A DNA stretch of 64,000 bases from Paraburkholderia tagetis (GTDB taxonomy: Bacteria > Pseudomonadota > Gammaproteobacteria > Burkholderiales > Burkholderiaceae). The DNA is taken from assembly GCF_022213065.1 (NCBI RefSeq), contig NZ_JAKLJA010000004.1:248001-312000 (forward strand), read 5' to 3'. A program made the position numbers and the translations under genes. A model generated the notes under the pieces. It was not told the DNA's origin, did not search any database, and worked only from the letters and a program-made list of their open reading frames with translations. Positions 28,714 to 37,960 of this stretch are shown piece by piece (the first letter of the stretch is position 1; the number at the start of each line of letters is the position of its first letter).

Positions 28714-29006
28714 GTGTGATGGCGCCTGGCTTGCAAGACACAGCCAGAAACGGTTAACGCGGCAGCACGACGTTGCGCGGCTGGCCGGCGTGGAACCCGG
28801 CAATGTGACCCGATTCGAGCCAGCGACCGGCACGCACGGCCTCGCTCCGGTTGCCGCGCCGTGCGTCATGCCGCGTGCCATGCGACTCGGGCTTGGGTCG
28901 CTCAGCCTTTCCATTTGATCAAGCCAGATTGAGCAACGATCGATTATCAAGGCGCGCGATCCGGCTCATCATGACGTCCAGAGTCGAAAACCTTCTGGAG
29001 ACAGTC

Positions 29007-30197
29007 ATGTCACGTCCGCTCACCGGCATCCGCGTTCTGGAGCTCGGGCAACTCATTGCGGGCCCGTTCGCGGGGAAAATGTTCGCCGAATTCGGCGCGA
29101 GCGTCATCAAGATCGAGCCGCCCGGCACCGGCGATCCGCTGCGCAAATGGCGCCTGCTGCACGAAGGCACCTCGGTATGGTGGGCCGCGCAGTCGCGCAA
29201 CAAGCAGTCGCTCACGCTCGATTTGCGCTCGCCCGAGGGGCAGGATGTGATCCGCCGTCTCGTATCGGAAACGGATGTGCTGATCGAGAATTTTCGTCCC
29301 GGCACGCTCGAAGGCTGGGGGCTCGGCTGGGAGGCGCTCAGCGCGATCAATCCAGGGCTGATCATGTTGCGTGTGTCCGGCTACGGACAGACCGGGCCTT
29401 ATCGCGACCGGCCCGGCTTCGGCGTGGTCGCCGAGGCGATGGGCGGCCTGCGCCATCTCAGCGGCGAGCCCGAGCGCACGCCGGTGCGTGTGGGTATTTC
29501 GATTGGCGATTCGCTTTCGGCGCTGCACGGCGTGATTGGCGTGCTGCTCGCGCTGCGCCACCGCGAGCAGCACGGCGGCAAGGGGCAGGTCGTGGACGTG
29601 GCGCTCTACGAGTCCGTCTTCAACATGATGGAGAGCCTGTTGCCCGAGTTTTCGGTGTTCGGCGCGGTGCGCCAGCCGGCCGGCAGCAGTTTGCCCGGCA
29701 TTGCGCCGAGCAATGCGTATCGTTGCAGCGATGGCAAATACGCGCTGATCGCGGGCAACGGCGACAGCATCTTCCGTCGCCTGATGGAGCTGATCGAGCG
29801 TCCGGACCTCGGCAGCGATCCGGCGCTCGCGCAGAACGACGGGCGCGTCGCACAGGTCGAGCGCATCGACGTGGCCATTGGCGAATGGTGCGCGCGCCAC
29901 ACGCTCGACGAGGTGCTTGCCGCGCTCAACGAAGCGCGCATTCCGGCCGGACGCATCTACGACGTGGCGGATATCGCGGCCGACCCGCACTACCAGGCGC
30001 GCGAGATGATCGTCGAGGACACGCTGCCCGATGGCACGCCGGTGAGCGTGCCCGGCATCGTGCCGAAACTGAACGCCACGCCGGGCGTCATCGAGCACAG
30101 CGCGCCCACGCTCGGCCAGCATACGGATACGGTGCTCGAATCCATCGGCGTGGATGCCGCGACACGCGACGCATGGCGTGCGCGCGGTGTGATTTGA
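29007..30197 (+). CDS. CaiB/BaiF-type CoA-transferase (class III)
   Basis: 396 residues. ITGIRVLELG-type N-terminus (RPLTGIRVLELGQLIAGPF), AEFGASVIKIEPPGTGDPLR and NKQSLTLDLRSPEGQ are the class III CoA-transferase blocks; the GYGQTGPYRDRPGF region precedes the catalytic Asp. The family moves CoA between acyl-CoA and a free acid. First gene of a four-gene set with an HMG-CoA-lyase-like enzyme, which suggests activation of a C5-C6 dicarboxylate or hydroxy-dicarboxylate followed by cleavage. Start at 29007 (MSRPL) fits the family; longer frames do not. Confidence 0.9.
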   Translation: MSRPLTGIRVLELGQLIAGPFAGKMFAEFGASVIKIEPPGTGDPLRKWRLLHEGTSVWWAAQSRNKQSLTLDLRSPEGQDVIRRLVSETDVLIENFRPGTLEGWGLGWEALSAINPGLIMLRVSGYGQTGPYRDRPGFGVVAEAMGGLRHLSGEPERTPVRVGISIGDSLSALHGVIGVLLALRHREQHGGKGQVVDVALYESVFNMMESLLPEFSVFGAVRQPAGSSLPGIAPSNAYRCSDGKYALIAGNGDSIFRRLMELIERPDLGSDPALAQNDGRVAQVERIDVAIGEWCARHTLDEVLAALNEARIPAGRIYDVADIAADPHYQAREMIVEDTLPDGTPVSVPGIVPKLNATPGVIEHSAPTLGQHTDTVLESIGVDAATRDAWRARGVI

Positions 30198-30212
30198 ATA
30201 GAGGCGGATGTA

Positions 30213-31172
30213 ATGACGAATCAGACGCAAAGACTGTATCTGAACGAAGTCGCCACGCGCGATGGTTTCCAGAACGAAGCAACGTTTATCGACACCGACG
30301 ACAAGATCGCGCTCATCGACCAACTGAGCGCATGCGGTTACGCGAAGATCGAAGTGACCTCGTTCACGTCGCCGAAAGCGATTCCCGCGCTGCGCGACGC
30401 CGAGGCAGTGATGCACGGCATCGTGCGAGCGCCGGGCGTCGTCTATACGGTGCTGGTGCCCAATGTGCGCGGCGCGGAGCGCGCGCTCTCGTGCAACGTC
30501 GGCGAGGTGAATCTCGTGATGTCGGTGAGCGAGAGCCACAATCGCGCGAATCTGCGCATGACGCGCGAGCAATCGTTCGCTCAGCTATCCGATGTGATCG
30601 AGGCCGTGCGCGGCACCGGCGTGGCCATCAACGTGTCGCTTTCCACGGCGATGGGTTGCCCGATGGAGGGCGACGTGCCCACCGCGACGGTGCTCGAATG
30701 GATGCAGCGCTTCGCGCAGCGGGGCGTGAACGGCTTCACCCTTTGCGACACGACGGGCATGGCGCATCCGGCCCAGGTTCGCGCATTGTGCGAGCGCGCG
30801 CGCGAAGCATTTGGCGCGCGGGAACTCACGCTGCATTTCCACAATACGCGCGGCATGGCGCTCGCGAATATGCTCGCTGCGCTCGATGCGGGCATCGTGC
30901 GCTTCGACGCATCGCTGGGTGGCCTCGGCGGTTGTCCCTATGCACCGGGCGCGACCGGCAATGTCTGTACTGAGGAACTGGTGCACATGCTCGAACTGGA
31001 CGGCTACGAAACGGGTGTGGATCTTGCGGCGGTACTGGAGGCCGCTGCGCGTCTGCCGGCGCTGATCGGGCACGATGTGCCGAGCCAGATTCTCAAGGCC
31101 GGCCGCCGCACCGACCTTCATCCGCTGCCCGCCGGCGCGCAGGACATGCCGGCGCAGCGCGCAGTTCTTTAA
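30213..31172 (+). CDS. Hydroxymethylglutaryl-CoA lyase-like enzyme
   Basis: 319 residues, DRE-TIM metallolyase. Arg16-Asp17 in VATRDGFQNE replace the usual EVGPRDGLQNE, His208 and His210 in LHFHNTRG are the metal ligands, and Cys241 in GGLGGCPYAPGATGN is the catalytic loop Cys. Cleaves HMG-CoA to acetyl-CoA and acetoacetate, or related 3-hydroxyacyl-CoAs such as citramalyl-CoA. The gene is 15 bp after the CoA-transferase, so the actual substrate is probably the CoA ester made by that enzyme. No acyl-CoA carboxylase genes of leucine breakdown are near, which weakens a pure leucine role. Confidence 0.85.
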   Translation: MTNQTQRLYLNEVATRDGFQNEATFIDTDDKIALIDQLSACGYAKIEVTSFTSPKAIPALRDAEAVMHGIVRAPGVVYTVLVPNVRGAERALSCNVGEVNLVMSVSESHNRANLRMTREQSFAQLSDVIEAVRGTGVAINVSLSTAMGCPMEGDVPTATVLEWMQRFAQRGVNGFTLCDTTGMAHPAQVRALCERAREAFGARELTLHFHNTRGMALANMLAALDAGIVRFDASLGGLGGCPYAPGATGNVCTEELVHMLELDGYETGVDLAAVLEAAARLPALIGHDVPSQILKAGRRTDLHPLPAGAQDMPAQRAVL

Positions 31173-31182
31173 GGAGCGAAGC

Positions 31183-31566
31183 ATGGCGCTGATCGATCAT
31201 CTCGACCATCTGGTGGTGACTTGCGTGGACCCCGAGGCCACGAAGCATTTCTACACCGAGGTGCTGCAGATGCAGCTCGAGACATTCGGCGCGGGCCGGC
31301 TCGCGTTTCGCTTCGGCAACCAGAAGATCAATCTGCACGTGCGCGGCGCGGAATTCGAACCGAAGGCGCATGTGCCGGCGCCGGGCGCGCTCGATCTGTG
31401 CTTCATCGCATCGGTGCCGCTCGACGAAGTGATCGCGCATCTGGGCAAGTTCGACTGGCCCATTGTCGAAGGACCCGTCGAGCGCACGGGCGCGACGCAG
31501 AAGATACGCTCGGTCTATGTACGCGACCCGGATCTGAATCTCATCGAGATCTCCGAGCTGATTTGA
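31183..31566 (+). CDS. VOC-family (glyoxalase/bleomycin-resistance fold) protein
   Basis: 127 residues. DHLDHLVVTCVDPEATKHFY opens the first beta-alpha-beta-beta-beta unit and VYVRDPDLNLIEISE carries the C-terminal metal Glu. AAGGAG at 31171-31176 overlaps the stop of the lyase gene and fixes the start at 31183. VOC members are metal-dependent isomerases, lyases or dioxygenases; this one likely belongs to the same pathway as the two genes before it. Confidence 0.85.
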   Translation: MALIDHLDHLVVTCVDPEATKHFYTEVLQMQLETFGAGRLAFRFGNQKINLHVRGAEFEPKAHVPAPGALDLCFIASVPLDEVIAHLGKFDWPIVEGPVERTGATQKIRSVYVRDPDLNLIEISELI

Positions 31567-31610
31567 CGGGCCCTGGGCCTTGCGGTCCTTGCAGCTCTGG
31601 TTGCCCGCCC

Positions 31611-31640
31611 AAAGACGCGCCATGTGCGCGTCTTTTGTTT
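31611..31640 (+). terminator. Rho-independent terminator after VOC gene
   Basis: AAAGACGCGC (31611-31620) pairs with GCGCGTCTTT (31626-31635) around CATGT, followed by TGTTTTC. A classic intrinsic terminator, ending the CoA-transferase operon before the LysR gene. Confidence 0.85.
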
Positions 31641-31788
31641 TCTCGTTTTCTTCAGCGGCCTGCGCTCGTTGTGCCGTCTTCCGCTTTCGGATGCGACTGC
31701 CGCTCACCGCACGGCTGGCTACTTTCGCGCGCGTCGCGGATGCCGCACAATGGCCTCTTCAAACAGCTTTTCTTCCAGCGTGTCCACC

Positions 31789-32688
31789 ATGGTCAATCCG
31801 CTTCACTTCGATCTGCAGTCGCTGCGGGTCTTTCTGCTCGTCGCGGAGCATGGCAGTCTGACCAAGGCGGCCGAGCACGGGCAGCTCACGCTTTCGGCCG
31901 TCAGCAAACGCATCGCGGAACTCGAAAGCGTCACGGACTGCGCGCTCTTCATCCGGCGCGCGCGCGGCGTGGAACTGACGCCGGCCGGCCTCGCCTTGCT
32001 CGATCATGCGAACCGCGTCATCGACCAGGTCAACCGCATGGCGAACGAAATGGGCGACTACGCGGCCGGCGTGCGCGGACACGTTCGCATGTGGGCCAAT
32101 ACGTCGGCGATCGTACAGTTCCTGCCCGTCGATCTCGCGGGGTTTCTGAACGGAAATCCGGGCGTCAAGGTCAGTCTCGAAGAGCGCCTGAGCCACGAGA
32201 TCGTGGCGGCGCTCGGCTCGGGCAAGGCCGATATCGGCGTGTTCGCCGACAATGTGCCGGCGCCCGGCATCGAGCGGCGCCTGTACCGGCGCGACGAACT
32301 GGTGTTGCTCGTGCCGCAGGGGCATCGTTTCGCGCAGCAGGAAATCATTCGTTTCGCGGATACGCTCGATGAAGACTACGTGGGCTTGAGCGATGGAAGC
32401 TCGCTGCTCGCGCGCATGACCGATGCGGCGTTCGCCGTGGAGCGTTCGCTCAAGCTGCGCATTCAGGCCTCGAACTTCGACGGCGTGTGCCGCATGATCG
32501 AAGCGGGGCTTGGCATCGGCGTTTTGCCGCGCGATTCGGTCAGCGACGAGCGCGGCAAGATCGGTGTTTCCAAAGTGAAACTCAGCGACGCGTGGGCGAT
32601 GCGCACGCTCTGGGTCGGCGTGAAGGCGGGCGGTGCGCCGAGCTCCGATATCTTGAGCCTGTTCGATTACATGTCGGAACGTACTTGA
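31789..32688 (+). CDS. LysR-type transcriptional regulator
   Basis: 299 residues. Helix-turn-helix LRVFLLVAEHGSLTKAAEHG then LSAVSKRIAELE; effector domain after residue 90. The ATG at 31789 (MVNPLHFDLQ) gives the usual LysR length; ATG 31750 is in frame and cannot be excluded. It is in the same direction as, and after the terminator of, the CoA-transferase operon, a less common layout; it may still control that operon. Confidence 0.88.
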   Translation: MVNPLHFDLQSLRVFLLVAEHGSLTKAAEHGQLTLSAVSKRIAELESVTDCALFIRRARGVELTPAGLALLDHANRVIDQVNRMANEMGDYAAGVRGHVRMWANTSAIVQFLPVDLAGFLNGNPGVKVSLEERLSHEIVAALGSGKADIGVFADNVPAPGIERRLYRRDELVLLVPQGHRFAQQEIIRFADTLDEDYVGLSDGSSLLARMTDAAFAVERSLKLRIQASNFDGVCRMIEAGLGIGVLPRDSVSDERGKIGVSKVKLSDAWAMRTLWVGVKAGGAPSSDILSLFDYMSERT

Positions 32689-32732
32689 GGCACCTCGAGT
32701 ATCTGAGGTTCCTGAAGCGCCTGAAGCAATGA

Positions 32733-32766
32733 GGGCCGTGGCCGCGCAAAGCGCGGCACACGGCCC
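32733..32766. terminator. Long GC-rich hairpin between convergent genes
   Basis: GGGCCGTGGCCGCGC (32733-32747) pairs with GCGCGGCACACGGCCC (32751-32766), a 15-bp stem with one bulged A and the loop AAA. No T run follows; likely a shared terminator for the LysR gene and the leftward MFS gene. Confidence 0.55.
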
Positions 32767-32796
32767 GTGATGCGGCAGTGCGATTCGGCGCGGGCG

Positions 32797-34245
32797 TCAG
32801 ACGGGGTTGATCTCGTCCTGGCTGCGCCGCGTGGTAAGCGGTCCGAGCGTGCGCAGCGCAATGGCGACAATCGCGAGCGCAGCCGAAATCACGCCGAACA
32901 TCGCGAGCGCGCCATGCTGGTTGAGCACGGGTAGCAGAATGAACGGCAGGGCGCCGCTAACGACGCGCGAGAGCGAGTAGGTGCTGCCGATGGCGGTGGA
33001 GCGCACGCTGGCGGGAAAGATCTCCGCCTGATAGACGTGGTAGGCGTTGCTGAATACATTCGACGCGCACGTAGTCAGGACGCCAAAGCAGATAATCAGG
33101 CCGATATGATTCGAATAGGCGAAGCCAAGGCCAAAGAGGGCGATTGCGATCAGAGAGACGATGATGAGCGTGCGCCGCTCGAACCAGTTGAGCAGCGGCA
33201 CGGAGAGCAGCGAGCCGATGGGGTAGCCGAGGAACGAGAGCGCGACGAAGAGCGAGCTGCCCGTCAGGTCGAAACCGCGGCTTTTCACCACGACGCCGGC
33301 GAGCGTGCCAAAGCCGTAATAGCCGAAGCCCTGGAACAGATGGAAGATAGTCAGCATCAGATAGCGCTTGCCATACGGTGCGCGGCGTAGCAACGCGATA
33401 CGCTCTCGTAGTTGCAACGGGCGCTTGCGTTCGCCGGATTCCGCAAAGGTCGCGGGCATGGCGACCCCCGCGCTTTCGGCGAACCGGCGCAGCGTGGCAT
33501 GCGCTTCCTGGGCGCGCCCTTGTGCGAGCAGCCAGCGCGGGCTTTCCGGCAGACGATGCTTCACGGCCAGCACGAACACGGCACCCAGACCGCCGATCGC
33601 GAGAATCATGCGCCAGCCTGTGATCGCGCCGGCGTGCAGCGGATTGAGCCAGACCGCGAGAAAGCCCACCAGCGGCACGGCCACATACGACGTGGTATAG
33701 GCCCATGCCGCGAGGCGCCCGCGCCGATCTTTCGGCAGTATCTCCGAGAGGTAGCTGTCGGCGACGGGATAGATCGCGCCCACGCCTACTCCCGTGAGAA
33801 AGCGGCAGGCCACGAGCATGGCCGCGTTGACCGAAAATGCACCCAGCAGCGAGAACGCGCTGTACCAGACGAGCGTGAGCAGAAATGCGCGGCGCCGTCC
33901 AATGCGGTCCGCGAGGCTGCCGAGGCACAGCGACCCGAAGAACATGCCGATAAACGCGGAGGCGAGCAGCAGCTTGAAAGCGGTGCTGTGGCCGTCCAGA
34001 CCATATTCGTTCTGTAGCGCCGAGCCGATCGAGCTGACGAGAAAGATCTCGTACATGTCGAAGAACAGGCCGATGCCCACGACCCACACCACGAAGCGGT
34101 GCAGCGCGCCTACCGGCATTTCGTCCATGAAGTTGCCGAGCGTCGTTGCTGCGAGGTCGGGCGCTTCGCGCCGGGCGGTGGTGAGCGGCGCGGGCGAGCT
34201 ATCGCGGGCCGCGGGGCCGCCCAGATCCAAAGGTTGGCTGTTCAT
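32797..34245 (-). CDS. MFS transporter, sugar-porter/NiaP-like
   Basis: 482 residues with 12 predicted helices and a 50-residue hydrophilic N-terminus. GLFFDMYEIFLVSSIG (helix 1 with the Asp of the family), GSLADRIGRRRAFL (loop 2-3) and FPASVRSTAIG (helix 10-11 region) fit the metabolite/sugar porter group that includes NiaP and vanillate-type carriers. It reads toward the LysR gene. No downstream partner, so the substrate is open. Confidence 0.85.
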   Translation of the reverse strand: MNSQPLDLGGPAARDSSPAPLTTARREAPDLAATTLGNFMDEMPVGALHRFVVWVVGIGLFFDMYEIFLVSSIGSALQNEYGLDGHSTAFKLLLASAFIGMFFGSLCLGSLADRIGRRRAFLLTLVWYSAFSLLGAFSVNAAMLVACRFLTGVGVGAIYPVADSYLSEILPKDRRGRLAAWAYTTSYVAVPLVGFLAVWLNPLHAGAITGWRMILAIGGLGAVFVLAVKHRLPESPRWLLAQGRAQEAHATLRRFAESAGVAMPATFAESGERKRPLQLRERIALLRRAPYGKRYLMLTIFHLFQGFGYYGFGTLAGVVVKSRGFDLTGSSLFVALSFLGYPIGSLLSVPLLNWFERRTLIIVSLIAIALFGLGFAYSNHIGLIICFGVLTTCASNVFSNAYHVYQAEIFPASVRSTAIGSTYSLSRVVSGALPFILLPVLNQHGALAMFGVISAALAIVAIALRTLGPLTTRRSQDEINPV

Positions 34246-34628
34246 CGTGTCTCCAGCTATAGGTATGTCGCATCAAGCGGCAGGTCTTGTCCTCAACGCA
34301 GGGGCGATTCAAGCGCTGCGCGGGGTGAGGTGCGCCCGAGGGATCCCGCAGGGACTGGGCGCAAGGACAAGTGTGGGAGTTTTTCGCCAGTACGAAAATT
34401 GCGCATGTCTCAAGCATGCTTTCCTGGAGAGAAAGGCTGCCTTGGCGCGGGGACGATCCGTGGCTGCGGTGCGAGCCACGCGCGCCACGACGCTCCGCGG
34501 CCTCGTCCCATAAAGGAGTAATCTTCGATACGCCGCGCGCTTGTGCGGACCTTACAGGATCCGCGCGCGCGTTTTCACGCATGAAACCCTTGCGGATTGC
34601 TGACGATATGACCTGAGGAGCCGGGCCG
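34246..34628. other. Divergent intergenic region, no gene seen
   Basis: This 383-bp gap lies between the divergent MFS and NnrU genes and must hold both promoters. I found no convincing palindrome, terminator or small gene in it. Confidence 0.5.
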
Positions 34629-35333
34629 ATGGAAAGCGATTTCGGAACTATCGAGGTAGTCGTGGCGGCGGCAGTCGCCTTCGTGGGCAGCCACTTCATC
34701 CTGTCCCATCCCTTGCGCAAGCCCTTGGTGGGCGCGATCGGCGAGCGGGCGTTCCAGGGCGTTTACTCGCTGGTCTCGTTCGCGACGCTCGGCTGGATGA
34801 TCGTGGCCTACCGGCGCGCTCCATTGATCGGGCCGCTGTGGGAAGTCGGCAGCGGCCTTTGGGCGCTCGTGACCGTGCTGATGCTGATCGCGTCGATCCT
34901 GCTGATGGGTTCGTTGATCCGCAACCCCGCGCTGCCCACGGGCGGGCGGCCCAGCGCGTATCCGGAGGCGGCGCTGGGTGTGTACGCGGTGACACGTCAT
35001 CCGATGATGTGGGCCTTCGCCCTCTGGGGGCTGTGTCATATCGCGGTGTATCCGGTCGCGAAGAATATCGTCGTTGCGGCAGCGATAATCGTGCTCGCGC
35101 TCGTCGGCGCCGCCTTGCAGGACCGCAAGAAGGAGCGCTTGCAGCCCGAGCAATGGCCCGCGTGGGAGGCGAAAACGAGCTATCTGCCGTTCGCGGCCAT
35201 TGCAGCCGGCCGCGCGCGGCTCGGCGGCTTCGGCATGCACGCGCTGGCAGGCGGCCTCATCGTCTGGCTCGTCGCCACCTGGGCGCACAGGCCGATCGCC
35301 GGCATGGCCGCCGGGATCTGGCGCTGGCTGTAG
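34629..35333 (+). CDS. NnrU-family membrane protein
   Basis: 234 residues with about six helices. SHFILSHPLRKPLV at the start, and YAVTRHPMMWAFALWGLCH in the middle, are the NnrU signatures. The middle block is shared with isoprenylcysteine methyltransferase-like proteins. NnrU was first described near nitric-oxide reductase genes, but many copies, like this one, have no denitrification genes around them. AGGAG is not optimal: GAGGAGCCGGGCCG precedes the ATG at 34629. Confidence 0.88.
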   Translation: MESDFGTIEVVVAAAVAFVGSHFILSHPLRKPLVGAIGERAFQGVYSLVSFATLGWMIVAYRRAPLIGPLWEVGSGLWALVTVLMLIASILLMGSLIRNPALPTGGRPSAYPEAALGVYAVTRHPMMWAFALWGLCHIAVYPVAKNIVVAAAIIVLALVGAALQDRKKERLQPEQWPAWEAKTSYLPFAAIAAGRARLGGFGMHALAGGLIVWLVATWAHRPIAGMAAGIWRWL

Positions 35334-35409
35334 CGGGTCATACAGCACTCATAGCGGGCTTGTAGTTTCTCGCGACGGTGGCCGCGCGAGCGCGTCGCGC
35401 GGCGGGACC

Positions 35410-36738
35410 TCACAGCTTCGGCTGGTCGGTCGGGTCCATCGACGTTCCCGGAATGCCTTGCGTGCGCGCGCTCACCTCCAGCTCTTGCGCGAGCGCCGCG
35501 CGGCGCTCGTCGGTCGGCTTCGCGTGCTGCGCATTATCGAGCGCCGGAACGATGTAGCCGTTCACCATCTGCCGGAACATCTGCACGTTTTTCGCATCGC
35601 GCAGGCCGCCTTCGATCGGCAGCATGCTCGTCATCACGATCACCGTGTTGCGTTTGGGCAGCACCGTGATGAACTGCCCCTTGAAGCCCATCGCGTCATA
35701 CTCGGGCTCGCTCTCGACGATGTTGTTGACCCACCAGTAGTAGCCAAAGTGCGGCGATACCGCCGGTGTGGTCATCTGCGCGATCCACTGCTGTGGCACG
35801 ACCTGGCGTCCCTGCCAGCGGCCATGATCGAGCACGAGCATACCGATTTTCGCCATGTCGACCGCGCGCAGCCGCAAGCCCCATCCCGCCGAGACCAGTC
35901 CCTTCCGGTCTGCGCGCTCCCAGGCCGCGTGCTTCATGTCGAGCGGCTCGAACACGTGCGCCTGCGCGTACCGCTCGACGGGCTCGCGCGCCGCCGCGCT
36001 CAGCATGGCCGAAGCCAGGATCGGATTGATGTCCGTGTATTCGAACACCGTGCCGGGCGCCGCCTTCGGTTTGGTTGCGGCCGCAAGCTTCAGGCGGTCG
36101 GGCGCCGTGTAGTAGATGGGATCGTCCTTGGGCCGGAAGTCGTAGTGCAGGCCGCTCGACATCGAAAGCACGTGGCGTAGCTCGATGTCGCGCTTGTCGG
36201 CGAAGTCCGCGCGCAGGTCCGGGCGCCATGCGCTCAACTGGTCCGCCACCGAATCGTTCAGGCCGATGGAGCCCTGGCCGGCCAGGATGCCCGCGACGAG
36301 CGAGGTCACCGACTTGGTCACGGAATACAGCTCGTAGTTGGCGTCGCGCGACGCGCCCGCGCCATAGCGCTCGAAAATCAGCTTGCCGTCTTTCACCACG
36401 AGCAGGCTGTAGACGTCGAGCTTTTGCTCGCGGATCCATTGCGAGAGCCGCACGAGCTCGCGCGAATCGACGCCTGCGTCCTCGGGCGAAGCCGCCTCGA
36501 TACCGGTTTCGTGCAGCGCGGCAGGCGCGGTGCCTGCCTGCTGCGCCGAAGCCGCGAATGGCACGAACGCGCTCGCGCCGAGCATGAACGGCACCATGCG
36601 CGAGAGCAGCGCGCGCATGCCCGACAATGCGCCTGACGTTTCCGGAGAGCGCGCTTTGCGCGATGCACCTTGTGCACTTGACGCGCGCCGCGCAGGGAAC
36701 AGCAGGACCGGCTGGGTTGTCATCGTTGTGGTTTCCAT
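35410..36738 (-). CDS. Serine hydrolase, beta-lactamase/EstB-like (class C fold)
   Basis: 442 residues. LYSVTKSVTSLVAGIL carries the SxxK nucleophile motif (Ser-Val-Thr-Lys), FEYTDINP supplies the YxD counterpart of the YxN motif, and LSMSSGL and GYYWWVNN are family blocks of 6-aminohexanoate-dimer hydrolase and EstB-like esterases. A signal-like segment MVPFMLGASAFVPFAASAQQ lies at about 48-67, so it is probably exported; the start at 36738 overlaps the stop of the broken upstream paralogue by one base, while ATG 36618 would give a more usual signal peptide. Substrate unknown. Confidence 0.82.
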   Translation of the reverse strand: METTTMTTQPVLLFPARRASSAQGASRKARSPETSGALSGMRALLSRMVPFMLGASAFVPFAASAQQAGTAPAALHETGIEAASPEDAGVDSRELVRLSQWIREQKLDVYSLLVVKDGKLIFERYGAGASRDANYELYSVTKSVTSLVAGILAGQGSIGLNDSVADQLSAWRPDLRADFADKRDIELRHVLSMSSGLHYDFRPKDDPIYYTAPDRLKLAAATKPKAAPGTVFEYTDINPILASAMLSAAAREPVERYAQAHVFEPLDMKHAAWERADRKGLVSAGWGLRLRAVDMAKIGMLVLDHGRWQGRQVVPQQWIAQMTTPAVSPHFGYYWWVNNIVESEPEYDAMGFKGQFITVLPKRNTVIVMTSMLPIEGGLRDAKNVQMFRQMVNGYIVPALDNAQHAKPTDERRAALAQELEVSARTQGIPGTSMDPTDQPKL

Positions 36739-37558
36739 CAGGTTTCGGGTGCGTCGTTGAATGCGGTGGCCGTGCCCGGAACCCCCTGGGTCTGGCGGCT
36801 CTTCTCGAGTTCCTCGCGCAGCGCCTGCGTTTTCGCGGCGGTCTGCGCAGGTTTGCTCGCGGGCGTGAGGGCGGGAAGAATGTACTCGTTGACCATGCGC
36901 CGATACTGCTGGAGGTAGGTCGCGTCGCGCAGCCCGCCATCGGTGGGCAGCAAGCTCGTCATTACGACCACGGCTCGATATAGTCGAAGTGCGTGCCGGG
37001 CGCCGCCGCGGTGGCGCGGCTCGTGACCGCGACGCGCAGCCGGTCGGGCGCTTCGTAGTAGAGCGGGTCGGTGCCTTCGCGCGTCTGATAGCTGAGGCCG
37101 CTCGACATCGACATCAGGTGGCGCAGTTCGATGTTTTGCTTGTCAGCGAGTTCGCCCGCCAGGTCGGGGCGCGCCTGAGCGATCATGGGCGCGACTTTCG
37201 TTGACGGCGTGAGCTTGCCTTCGCCCACCAGGACGCCGGTGAGCAGCGCGGTGATTGTCTTCGTGACCGAATAGAGCTCGTAGTTGTTGTCGCGCGTGAG
37301 TCCGTCGCTGTAGCGCTCGAATACGATCTTGCCGTCCTTCACGATCACGAGGCTGCGCACGCCCATCTTGTCGTTGCGAAGCCACTGCGACATGTGTATG
37401 AGCGGCGCTGAATCGACGCCGATCGATTCGGGCACCACCGTGGGCATGTCGTGTGGCGCTGCGCCGGCTGTGGGCGCTGCCGCTTGTGTATGTCCTGCGG
37501 ATCCCGCGACGATTGCCGCCGCTGCCGCTATCGTGCGTAACGCTTTAGGCATTCTCAT
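36738..37558 (-). pseudogene. Serine hydrolase paralogue with internal deletion
   Basis: The 5' part (37558-36962, 198 codons) has a signal peptide, LYSVTKTITALL (SxxK) and LSMSSGLSYQ, and aligns with the downstream gene up to THFDY. There the frame jumps to VVVMTSLLPTDGGLRDATY in another frame, equal to the C-terminal part of the paralogue. About 133 codons between FDY and VMTS, including the YxD region and most of the active-site lid, are missing, and the junction shifts frame so that the N-terminal piece stops at EPWS. A product would lack catalysis. Clear decay by deletion of one copy of a tandem pair. Confidence 0.82.
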
Positions 37559-37608
37559 TGAGTGCTCCTTCCTTCGTTTTGCTTATGGGTTTTACTCTGG
37601 GTCTGGGT

Positions 37609-37699
37609 TTCGCGTTTCCTTGTTTTCGTGTCGGTCTGCTAGCGTTGCCCCTGTGCGGGGCGGCACCTACTTTTCTTTGCAGCGGCAAAGAAAAGTAGG
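37609..37699 (+). repeat. Hairpin-bearing repeat, copy 1
   Basis: About 90 bp ending in the perfect hairpin CCTACTTTTCTTTGC / GCAAAGAAAAGTAGG (37666-37680 and 37685-37699, loop AGCG). The preceding part holds TCGTGTCGGTCTGC and GCCCCTGTGCGGGGC, itself a small hairpin. It is repeated in inverted orientation at 37961-38052 with a few mismatches. Confidence 0.75.
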
Positions 37700-37960
37700 C
37701 AAAAGAAAGCCGCTCAAACCGCCAGTGTTACGCAGTGGACCACTTGCCTTTAATCGGAGCGGTTCCGGAGCGTCTGTCGCCACGCGACGTACAACGGAGT
37801 GACTAAGGGCTCATTCCTCCGGTGGCGCTGTGCGCCCCGTGGGGCATAACCCCAAACCAGTGGGGCGCGTGCGCATTCGCATTCGCTTACCCAGGCAGTA
37901 CTCATGGTTTCCCATGCAACGCATCCTAAACGATGCTGTTGCACTTGTATCTTGAAACCG

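Noticed and set aside
28756..28921. Minus-strand open frame ending in GQPRNVVLPR, which at first looked like the tail of a dehydrogenase.
   Set aside because: It has no start codon, only about 50 codons are open, and the match to any family is too weak to claim a relic.
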